IMG/VR virus record: IMGVR_UViG_3300030020_000050
Span: 1-41,758 of that record
Direction: 5' to 3' (one strand)
Length of the DNA stretch: 41,758 nucleotides
Origin: a virus
The position numbers were made by a program, and so were the translations under genes. The notes beneath the pieces are model-generated. The model saw only the letters and a list, made by a program, of their open reading frames with translations. It ran no database searches and was not told the origin of the DNA. Below, piece by piece: positions 30,016-37,237 of the stretch (its first letter is position 1; every line of letters begins with the position of its first letter).

Positions 30016-30200
30016 TACTCAACCTGAGTCTGGCCAGCCGGCGAGGGGGCGAGCGCACGGACCGCGACAGCAGCCGCGACAGCTTCCGTAGTCGGGGTGC
30101 CAGCGACCAGAGCCTTCGGCTTAGGCACGAGACCCGAGTAGCCGGGAGACTCCGTGGCGGTCGTGAGTGGGGCGGGAAAAGGGGCGGGCTTCCAGCTCAT
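30015..30200 (-). CDS. Small Ala/Pro-rich protein
   Basis: This encodes 61 residues from ATG 30200, with AGGAG upstream. The protein is rich in Pro, Ala and Thr (KPAPFPAPLTTATESPGYSG, TTEAVAAAVAVRALA). It may be a minor head-tail part or a linker. No family is recognised. Confidence 0.55.
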   Translation of the reverse strand: MSWKPAPFPAPLTTATESPGYSGLVPKPKALVAGTPTTEAVAAAVAVRALAPSPAGQTQVE

Positions 30201-30208
30201 GTGGACTC

Positions 30209-30643
30209 CTAGTAGGTACCTGTCGCGTAGCCGGGGTACTCCGTGGCAACGCGCATTGACGAAACGGCAGTAGGAGAGTTCGGCTCAAGGCCACGAGCTG
30301 CCTCATCCCACGCCTTCAACTCTTCGCGGAACTCCATGCGGAGAGCGTTGTACGGCGACATCCCCGTCTCGGTCTGCTCCGGGAAAAACGCCAGCTCGAT
30401 CATGTACGCCGCCCTCAGAGCCGCGAGAGCCTGGGCCTGTTCAGCCAGGATCGGCGGGACTTCACCGAGGCGAGGCATCAGCAGCGCGACAGCGCTGTCG
30501 ATCATTTCCGCAACCTGCTGACCCGTAGGGATCGTTTCCGAGTTGAAGACGCCGGCAAGCGCGCCGCTCGTGTTACGGGTACGCGCCATGATGCGCTGGG
30601 CTACCTGGGGGACCGAAGGCGCCCAGGAGGGAAGGTCTGCCAT
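30209..30643 (-). CDS. Head-tail connector (Ad1-like, putative)
   Basis: This encodes 144 residues; the ATG at 30643 overlaps the previous stop. It is helical: SWAPSVPQVAQRIMARTRNT, VAEMIDSAVALLMPRLGEVP, then AQALAALRAAYMIELAFFPE and MEFREELKAWDEAARG. This fits the gp6/gp15-type connector that sits under the portal. A YPGYATGTY tail follows. Confidence 0.72.
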   Translation of the reverse strand: MADLPSWAPSVPQVAQRIMARTRNTSGALAGVFNSETIPTGQQVAEMIDSAVALLMPRLGEVPPILAEQAQALAALRAAYMIELAFFPEQTETGMSPYNALRMEFREELKAWDEAARGLEPNSPTAVSSMRVATEYPGYATGTY

Positions 30644-30960
30644 CAGAAGCCTCCAGTTGGGCGGGCCAGGATGTTGAAGTGCCGTGGACCCATCGGGATC
30701 CCGACAGGCATCAGGTCAATGTCACCGACGTTCTCAGCGAATTCGACCCATACCGGGCGCCGGCCCGTGAGGTCAGCGCGCCTGTAGGTAGAGAAGCCGA
30801 TCGGGATACCTTCCGTCTGGAGCGAGACAATCTGCATCCATTGACGAACGTCCTTACCGACCGGCTGCATCGCGGACGCGGGCTTCTCAAGCAAACGCCC
30901 GAGAAGCCCCGTCACGCGGACAATGCGACCACCTTCATCAGTTGGTGTGGTGGCGTCCAT
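30643..30960 (-). CDS. Head-tail stopper-like protein (putative)
   Basis: This encodes 105 residues from ATG 30960, with AGGTAACA upstream. The beta-rich sequence (IQ-type IVSLQTEGIPIGFSTYRR, RRPVWVEFAENVGDIDL, GPRHFNILARPTGGF) has the size and place of Hc1/stopper proteins. Its stop overlaps the next gene. Function is inferred from gene order. Confidence 0.55.
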   Translation of the reverse strand: MDATTPTDEGGRIVRVTGLLGRLLEKPASAMQPVGKDVRQWMQIVSLQTEGIPIGFSTYRRADLTGRRPVWVEFAENVGDIDLMPVGIPMGPRHFNILARPTGGF

Positions 30961-30966
30961 TGTTAC

Positions 30967-31161
30967 CTACCCGATGTGCTGGAGCTGACCGAAATCGTCG
31001 AGATCCTCGGTAGCCGTATGGGAGACGACGAAGTGACCTTTGCTTCCGATCGGGGCCGGGGTCGTGACAACCTCCACGACGATCTCCTCCGGAACCTCAC
31101 GGGGCGGGTCAACAACGAGGTCGGGAGCGGCCGAAGCCGCCCCCGTGGTCTCGTCGGTCAT
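30967..31161 (-). CDS. Small acidic protein after the capsid gene
   Basis: This encodes 64 residues from ATG 31161, two bases after the capsid stop. The sequence reads MTDETTGAASAAPDLVVDPP, VPEEIVVEVVTTPAPIGSK, GHFVVSHTATEDLDDFGQL. A capsid decoration or neck role is possible. No family is recognised. Confidence 0.58.
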   Translation of the reverse strand: MTDETTGAASAAPDLVVDPPREVPEEIVVEVVTTPAPIGSKGHFVVSHTATEDLDDFGQLQHIG

Positions 31162-31163
31162 GG

Positions 31164-32450
31164 CTAGTACCAGAGCGGGACGACTGCGCGTGCCCCGTCG
31201 TGGATCATGTAGCCGAGCCTGCACTCGTACAGAACCGCAAAGAGGTTCTGCTGGAACAGGTTGTACGTCGTGCCGCCGTTCTTGATGGTCGCCTCGTTCG
31301 AGGTGCGGACCACAACGTCCTCGCGCATACGTACGTGGATGTTCGGCTTGTGGACAATGACGCCCACCGGCCGCTTGACGGTCGCGGCCGTAGCCGTTGC
31401 TTCCGTTTTGGTCGAAGTGACCGCTTCGATGACACCCGTGGAGGTGTTGAATTTGCCGAGTTCGACAGCGGTCTCTTCACCGATTTTGCCGGTGATCGCC
31501 TTGATGACGATTTCCGTTCCGACGATGCCGAGGGCAGCGTTCGCTTCCACCGGCTGACCGATGTAGAGCGGAACCGGGTTGGTTTCGCCCGAGCGACCGG
31601 AGACCACGTAGGACGCGGAACCGGAGGTGCTCGCCAGTTTGATCGTCTGAGCAGCGCTGGTGATTGCCGCCAGGTTCGTCGAGTGAGCACGGTCGAGGCC
31701 GTAGAAGGCGTCAACCGACTGACCACCGAACGAGCCACCGTCGTACAGCGGACGGCCGAAGCCGTCACGCGCATCACGCAGATAGCGCTGGAACCCGAAG
31801 CCGACGAGAACGCCGATGTCGTTCGGGTTGCCGTAGCCGTTTTCCTCCAGGAGCGCCAGACCAGCCGACACACCCTTCTGGATGTTGGTTTCGGTGACAC
31901 CCGGCAGGACGATTCCCTGACTGGCCTGGCCGAGCAGCGGAGAGTCGAAGACGGAACCGTATTTGGCACCCTCCTTCGCTTCCGAGGCGCCATTGACAGT
32001 CGATTCCTGCGTCGCGCCCTTTTCGATGTAGGTTCCACCGGAGCTGCCGAGCGCGTGAGCGTCGATTGCCACCGAGAGAGCCTGGCGAACGCCGGCGTCA
32101 ACCAGCACGTTGAGATCCCCGTTCTGGAGATCCTGGAGCTGCTCGTCCGTGAACAGGACGATGGACGCGAACTTCTTGACATTCAGGACAGCCTGGTTGA
32201 ACGAGGCTCCCGTGACACCCTTTTCTGCACCCTCGCCTACGGGTCCAGCGACGGGGCGGCCTTCCCAAATCGGGAAGTTCGTCTTACGGGCAGACGTGCT
32301 GCGGGCGTCGCCCGCGATCTGGAGAGCGCCGGTCTCGACAAGGATGCCGTTGACCAGGATCTCGCCCTGCTCCGGAGGGAGGAGGTATCCACCGGCTGCT
32401 TCGGAACCCTCGCGGATAGGGATCTGGTTAGTTACTGACGGAGTGGGCAT
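31164..32450 (-). CDS. Major capsid protein (HK97 fold)
   Basis: This encodes 428 residues from ATG 32450, with AGGAAAGG four bases upstream. SEAAGGYLLPPEQGEILVNG, FPIWEGRPVAGPVGEGAEKG, VLNVKKFASIVLFTDEQLQD and VRQALSVAIDAHALG match HK97-type capsid proteins. An insert from about residue 250 to 365 carries a small beta domain (IVIKAITGKIGEETAVELGK, VIEAVTSTKTEATATAATV), likely an insertion domain on the capsid surface. IHVRMREDVVVRTSNEA ends the axial domain. The N-terminal delta domain is very short, so no protease may be needed. Confidence 0.93.
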   Translation of the reverse strand: MPTPSVTNQIPIREGSEAAGGYLLPPEQGEILVNGILVETGALQIAGDARSTSARKTNFPIWEGRPVAGPVGEGAEKGVTGASFNQAVLNVKKFASIVLFTDEQLQDLQNGDLNVLVDAGVRQALSVAIDAHALGSSGGTYIEKGATQESTVNGASEAKEGAKYGSVFDSPLLGQASQGIVLPGVTETNIQKGVSAGLALLEENGYGNPNDIGVLVGFGFQRYLRDARDGFGRPLYDGGSFGGQSVDAFYGLDRAHSTNLAAITSAAQTIKLASTSGSASYVVSGRSGETNPVPLYIGQPVEANAALGIVGTEIVIKAITGKIGEETAVELGKFNTSTGVIEAVTSTKTEATATAATVKRPVGVIVHKPNIHVRMREDVVVRTSNEATIKNGGTTYNLFQQNLFAVLYECRLGYMIHDGARAVVPLWY

Positions 32451-32561
32451 TTAGCCTTTCCTGGGTGTTAGGTATGGGTGTGTGTGATTCGCCCCATCGC
32501 GGGGACTACGGGCGCGGGGTGAAAACCACACACGCCTTGTCAATGAGCGGGTCGCCCGCTA

Positions 32562-33212
32562 CTAGTCGCCAGCCGGTGCAGGCTCAAGCCCTGAGAACAG
32601 GGAGCCGTTACCGCCAGTAGACCCCTGGCGGGCGGCAATGGCCTGGAGGATGAAGCTGTTGTGATCCTTGGTCGGGTCACTCTTCGCCGGCGGGGTGATG
32701 CGGACGCCGCCGTCAGGCGGGGCCGAAGGTGCCGGCTGACCACTCATTGCCACGAAAGCCTTGAGCGTGTCGGCGTCGGCGGCCAGCTCCTCCTTAGTGG
32801 AGCCGGTAAGACGGGATGCAAGCTGGAACGGGATCCCCTGCTCAGAGGCGACCTCGTACCGGAGAGCCTGAATACGAGCGCTCTCGGCCTCGGCCCTGGC
32901 CTCCGCGATCTGCTGCTCAAGGGGCTTGGACGCCTGGATCTGCGCGTCGAGCTGGGCCTCAAGGTCACGAGCGCGGGCATAGGCGTCAGCCGACCTGCGC
33001 TTCTCCTCGCGGGCAGTCTCACGTTCCGTGTCAATCAGACGACGGACGGAGTCGGGATTGTCAGCCTGCGCGATGATCTGATCGGCAGGGTCAGGCGCAG
33101 CCGGCGGTGCGGCAGCCGGCGGGTCAGGTGCAGCGAGCGGATCTGCGGGTGCAGGTGTAGCTCCCGCCGCCGTGAATGCAGCAGCGAGCGGGTCCGTCGC
33201 GGACTCGGGCAT
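32562..33212 (-). CDS. Scaffolding protein
   Basis: This encodes 216 residues from ATG 33212. The N-terminal 50 residues are Pro/Ala-rich (TPAPADPLAAPDPPAAAPPA). A long charged coiled coil follows (RRLIDTERETAREEKRRSAD, LEAQLDAQIQASKPLEQQIA, AEARAEAESARIQALRYEVA), then ELAADADTLKAFV and a disordered C-terminus. Scaffold proteins lie between portal and capsid genes, as here, and form the inner core of the procapsid. No protease domain or separate protease gene is seen. Confidence 0.85.
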   Translation of the reverse strand: MPESATDPLAAAFTAAGATPAPADPLAAPDPPAAAPPAAPDPADQIIAQADNPDSVRRLIDTERETAREEKRRSADAYARARDLEAQLDAQIQASKPLEQQIAEARAEAESARIQALRYEVASEQGIPFQLASRLTGSTKEELAADADTLKAFVAMSGQPAPSAPPDGGVRITPPAKSDPTKDHNSFILQAIAARQGSTGGNGSLFSGLEPAPAGD

Positions 33213-33241
33213 GTGTCTCCTTTACGACGCTCTCGGAGCGT

Positions 33242-34777
33242 CTAGTTCTGGATGCGTGAAACGCGGACGGCCTCGGTGACGTTCTTCTCCTGAGCGCCAT
33301 TGCCATCCGGACCTGCACCTGGGGCTTCGGGGGTGACGGGGACGATCCCGAACTCCGTGGAGTTTTCGTCGAGACCCATCGCCTTCTTCATCGCCTTCCA
33401 CCTCTTGATCGTGTCCGGGTCCGCTCCGATCTCCTCGAAGAGGGCCTGCTGTGGGACGCCGATCGTTGACAGCTTGATTGCGCCGTCAATGCGCTGCGAC
33501 CTGATGCGCTGCTCCGGGTCTCCCCAAACAGTCTTCACAGGATCTTTGGCCTTAGCCTCGTCGCCGGCGGCACGGAACGCGAGACGGATTGTCTCGTTCC
33601 ACGTACCCTCAAAGTCCGTTTTCTTGGACTTGACCTTGGCAACAAGGCCGGTCTCTGTGGCCGTCAGGGAGTCGCCCGAAGGAAACGCACCAGACTGGCC
33701 AAGGAGGTAGTGAGGAGGAGTCCTCGTCAATGCCGCGATGTGCTGAATCAGCATCTCGATCGCTTGCACGTAGTTCCGGAGGTCCGTGGCCTCGAACTGG
33801 CCAAACTTCGCCTCCGGGTGCTCCGACACCCACACGCGGCCGACAGACGCGAGAAACTGCTCGTCTGTCAATGCACGGCCCGTCTCCGGGTCTCTCGGAA
33901 CTTCAAGTCCAGTAGCCCAACGCTGAGCGAACGACGCGAACTCGGACGCGATCATCATGTCCGAGACGAGCTTGTTCACGGCGTCCTGCACCGGGATGAC
34001 CACCGCAATGTCAGAACGACCACCGACCGCGAGAGTCGGGTTGTTCCGGAGCGGGATCAGCGATACGACTTTCAGCCGGTTCGGGGTGCAGAACGGGGCG
34101 TCCTTACGGGGCACCCACTCGATCCCATTGCCAGCGCCGGTGGTGGGGCTGTTCAGGTAGTCCGTGGGTGTCCACAGGCCAGACACCGCGAGACCACGCT
34201 CTTCCTCGTGGCCCTTCTCCTCCGCTTCGTAGCGGTAGGTGGCGTCCGGCAGGTAGACCGTTGCCAGGATCCTGCCCTGGTGATCGACCCACTCTTTCAG
34301 GCCGGCGACCCTGAGACGCGGATTCGCAGCGTCATGCAGGACGATCGCCTGCGTCGGGTGCTCGATCGTGATGAGCGGACTCTCCGTGTCATACGCCTTG
34401 TTGCCATCGGGGTCCACCAGGATGTAGGCGTGGCCGAGCTTGACAGCCTCCGTGTGCGCCATACGGCAGTCGGCGTCCAGGTAGTTGTCCTGCCAGATGC
34501 GGGTCGCTTCCTCGTCGGCCTCATCCGCGCCTGTGCCTGAGCGGAAGCCGTTGATGATGAGACGCTCGACAGAGGCGTCCACGATCAGCTCGCACCAGTT
34601 GTCAGCGAACTCCCGGAAGAGATTGCCGAACGTGGCCCGGAAGCGAGACGTTGCGAACTGGAGGCGGTGAATCCCCTCGTAGTAGTTCTCCCACAGTTGG
34701 ATCTGCGGGTTGCGCGCCTTGAGTTTCTGATCCATGTGGATCAGGTACAGCTTGGCTTCCGCTGGCGTCGAGGCCAT
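33242..34777 (-). CDS. Portal protein (SPP1 gp6-like)
   Basis: This encodes 511 residues from ATG 34777 (MASTPAEAKLYLIHMDQK). ENYYEGIHRL, NWCELIVDASVERLIINGFR, then AYILVDPDGNKAY, QDAVNKLVSDMMIASEFASF and LTRTPPHYLLGQSGAFPSGD are the signature of the SPP1 gp6/Gp6-portal family. SDSLTATETGLVAKVKSKK-like stretch follows near the crown. The portal is the dodecameric vertex for DNA packaging and neck attachment. TerL lies just upstream. Confidence 0.93.
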   Translation of the reverse strand: MASTPAEAKLYLIHMDQKLKARNPQIQLWENYYEGIHRLQFATSRFRATFGNLFREFADNWCELIVDASVERLIINGFRSGTGADEADEEATRIWQDNYLDADCRMAHTEAVKLGHAYILVDPDGNKAYDTESPLITIEHPTQAIVLHDAANPRLRVAGLKEWVDHQGRILATVYLPDATYRYEAEEKGHEEERGLAVSGLWTPTDYLNSPTTGAGNGIEWVPRKDAPFCTPNRLKVVSLIPLRNNPTLAVGGRSDIAVVIPVQDAVNKLVSDMMIASEFASFAQRWATGLEVPRDPETGRALTDEQFLASVGRVWVSEHPEAKFGQFEATDLRNYVQAIEMLIQHIAALTRTPPHYLLGQSGAFPSGDSLTATETGLVAKVKSKKTDFEGTWNETIRLAFRAAGDEAKAKDPVKTVWGDPEQRIRSQRIDGAIKLSTIGVPQQALFEEIGADPDTIKRWKAMKKAMGLDENSTEFGIVPVTPEAPGAGPDGNGAQEKNVTEAVRVSRIQN

Positions 34778-34932
34778 ATGGGTCTCCTGGTGTGATCGAA
34801 GTGTTGCCCCGGCCGTCGCCGGGGCGGGCGCCTATGAGGGCACCGACCACCACTCGCCTATGTGGGCGTCTCATGGGTGGCTTCTGCGGCTGCCCGCGCG
34901 GTATGGCGCTATGTATGCGCCGCAGCCAGCAG
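34778..34932 (-). ncRNA. Structured intergenic leader between terL and portal
   Basis: This 155-base gap holds several stems. GCCCCGGC (34806-34813) pairs with GCCGGGGC (34818-34825). CCTATGAG (34831-34838) can pair with CTCATGGG (34870-34877), enclosing CGCC/GGCG (34855-34868). CTGCGGC (34884-34890) pairs with GCCGCAG (34919-34925). No ORF is supported. It could be a structured 5' leader, an RNA, or a partial terminator plus promoter. Evidence is only base pairing. Confidence 0.4.
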
Positions 34933-36684
34933 CTAGTAGACCGTCATCGGGACGCGCGAGATGAGGTTGACATTCACCCCAGCCGCTATTGCGTCTCGAT
35001 ACGCCTCCCACGAAAGACAGCCGGCCATTGCCGCGTCGATCTTGAGAGGAGAGTCAGGTCGCTCCTTACGGATAAGGAACAGGTTGACCCCGTCTTCGTC
35101 AAGGATGGGTATGGCGTACTTTCTGGCATTCGCAAGATGCGCCCTGAAAACAGGGTTGCCGTCATACGTCCACACTCCCTCCTTCATCCCGGCGATATAC
35201 GCCTTCAAGGAGAGGGCCATCCTCTTGTGTGTGTTCGTGGGCCATTGGAAAACGCGGGGATGTCCACGTTCTTTCCCACGCTTGTGCGGGTACTTCGCTA
35301 CCCATTCGGCAACGTGCGTATCCCAGTAGTAGGGATCGGCGTACATCCGCCAGACATCCCAGTAGTCGAACGCAGACGCGACCGCCGCATCCACCTCGTC
35401 GGCGGGTACAGACCAGTTGTCCTGAGTGCCGGGGTTAGCCCAGCACGCATACAGGGCTTGACGGCCAGTAGCGAGATCAGTCACCACGATCGCCGTGGTG
35501 TCCCGCGTCTGAGCACCATCGAAGCCCAGGACGACCTTCGCGCCCCTGGGAGGCAGGTACCCCTCCAATACGTCTTTGTCAATCATGTCGAGTGGGAACG
35601 CCTGGAGAGACTGCTGTACCGGCCTGTTCAGCCAGACGCGCTCCCAGTAGGCCATGTCGGTCTGAGGATCCAGACCAAGCTCGACAATGGCGTCAATGTC
35701 CGTCCACGAAGAAGCCGGGCCAGACGCATCAATGACGGCGGCCCGCATTCCCCCGATGTTCGGCGTGCTGTCCTCGTTCCGGAGAACGTGGTGATCGTCG
35801 GCCTGCCGGTGGTAGAAGAACAGCCGGGAGTCCTTGATCTTGTCTTCCGCCACCATGCGGGCGTAATCCATCGTCCCTTCGGCAACCGAGCCGAGTCCCG
35901 GCTCGAACGCCGTAGTGATCTCCAGAGTCCACGCATCCGCAGCTTTACGCTTCGGGATGTTCGCCAACATGGTCTGGTGCGACGCGACGAGTTTTTCCGT
36001 TGTCATACGGTGTGTCTCGTCGAAGATGTTTAGGGTTGTCCTAGCACCATCTCTAGAATCCGGGGACGAGGCGAGTGCGACGGCCTTTCCCGCAGCTTTT
36101 CCTCCAGGATCCAGCACAAGGATGCGTTCGTTGCCAATGTCAAAGTCAGCAGCGAGCGGGCCTTCTTCAAGCATGACTTTGAGAGCGCCATAGGCAAGCT
36201 CCTCACTCTGATCCTCCGTGTAGGCAACCATCGGGATATACGGGTCGAAGACACCCACGCCGACGGGCTCGCCGGCCGCATACTTGTACGGGCGCCACAA
36301 GCCGTTCTCATCGACGTAGTCCCACTCCGATTCCTCGCCCTCCTCGGCCCAATGGTCGAAGCGGACAGGTGCGGCGGGGTGCAGCTCGCCGGCGGTCACA
36401 GCCGCCGCGAACTCGGTCTTGGCCCAGCCCTTCCGGACAGACAGCCCGACCCGCTTGAACCGGCGGCGGCCAGAGATGTCCAGCCCCTCCGGGGTCATGG
36501 TGCCAGGGGCCTGGAGTTCGTAGGCCATGTGGAGGATCGCGGCCTTCTCGATGTCAAGCGAGTATTTCTGGCCTCGGATGTCTCCCGGACCGTGGACTAG
36601 GTACGACTCCATCCAGCACTTGATCTGCGGGCCAAGCGTGATACCTGTGCGGTTATCCCGTTTCGGGATTACGAAGACGCCCAT
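34933..36684 (-). CDS. terL: Terminase large subunit
   Basis: This encodes 583 residues from ATG 36684, which overlaps the TerS stop (TAATG); the longer upstream reading is in the TerS gene and is rejected. A Walker A-like segment VRKGWAKTE is at about 83-91, and Walker B with catalytic Glu NIFDET at about 219-224. The nuclease part starts VVLGFDGAQTRDTTAIVV (Asp389) and continues RMYADPYYWD and KIDAAMAGCLSWEAY. TerL cuts and pumps phage DNA into the capsid through the portal. Confidence 0.93.
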   Translation of the reverse strand: MGVFVIPKRDNRTGITLGPQIKCWMESYLVHGPGDIRGQKYSLDIEKAAILHMAYELQAPGTMTPEGLDISGRRRFKRVGLSVRKGWAKTEFAAAVTAGELHPAAPVRFDHWAEEGEESEWDYVDENGLWRPYKYAAGEPVGVGVFDPYIPMVAYTEDQSEELAYGALKVMLEEGPLAADFDIGNERILVLDPGGKAAGKAVALASSPDSRDGARTTLNIFDETHRMTTEKLVASHQTMLANIPKRKAADAWTLEITTAFEPGLGSVAEGTMDYARMVAEDKIKDSRLFFYHRQADDHHVLRNEDSTPNIGGMRAAVIDASGPASSWTDIDAIVELGLDPQTDMAYWERVWLNRPVQQSLQAFPLDMIDKDVLEGYLPPRGAKVVLGFDGAQTRDTTAIVVTDLATGRQALYACWANPGTQDNWSVPADEVDAAVASAFDYWDVWRMYADPYYWDTHVAEWVAKYPHKRGKERGHPRVFQWPTNTHKRMALSLKAYIAGMKEGVWTYDGNPVFRAHLANARKYAIPILDEDGVNLFLIRKERPDSPLKIDAAMAGCLSWEAYRDAIAAGVNVNLISRVPMTVY

Positions 36685-37223
36685 TACTGGTACAGGACAT
36701 CGGTCGGATCCGCAGTCGGCGCTGACAGGGGCAGCTCGACAATGTCGGCGTCCGTCAACGTGACATCCACGCGCTTCGTGTTCCGCTTCCTCGTCTTCGA
36801 GGTGGTCTCCTCCGTCTCGGCAATGACCCAGTCCAGGGACCGGCGTGCCATCGGCGTGAGGCCGTACTGCTTGATGAGGGCGTCGATGTTGCTCGACACC
36901 ATTGTCGTAGACCGGCCGTCCTCGAACCGCTCCCAATACTCGGTTTCCAGGGCGACGAGACGAATCAGCGTGGGGATGTCAACCCCGAGGAACTCATCCA
37001 CCATCTCGGAAGACCACAGGGCCTCCCACAGGTAGAGTGCGTTCGGGTGCCAATCCGCAGGTTCACGGACCGTTATCGTCTCGCCGTCTTCTTTGACCTT
37101 GACAACCCGGTACCGCTGGGGCAGCTCGGGCTTGACATTCGGTGATGTGACAACGAGCGCCGTCGCGGTGCTCACTTGGTTCCGGCGTGCCCGTGCAGAC
37201 GGGTGCTTGGGGTAAGGGGGCAT
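36684..37223 (-). CDS. terS: Terminase small subunit (putative)
   Basis: This encodes 179 residues from ATG 37223. Position directly before terL and features of P27-like small terminases support it: a basic N-terminus (PKHPSARARRNQ), WHPNALYLWEALWSSEMV, LIRLVALETEYWERF and QYGLTPMARRSLDWVI. It would recognise the packaging site. A pac or cos site is therefore expected near here, but none was identified. Confidence 0.8.
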   Translation of the reverse strand: MPPYPKHPSARARRNQVSTATALVVTSPNVKPELPQRYRVVKVKEDGETITVREPADWHPNALYLWEALWSSEMVDEFLGVDIPTLIRLVALETEYWERFEDGRSTTMVSSNIDALIKQYGLTPMARRSLDWVIAETEETTSKTRKRNTKRVDVTLTDADIVELPLSAPTADPTDVLYQ

Positions 37224-37237
37224 CGCGCCCTCCTGTG

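Noticed and set aside
36685-36936. N-terminal extension of the large terminase
   Set aside because: The 84 extra residues lie in a shadow frame of the small terminase gene; the ATG at 36684 overlaps the TerS stop in the manner usual for this genome.
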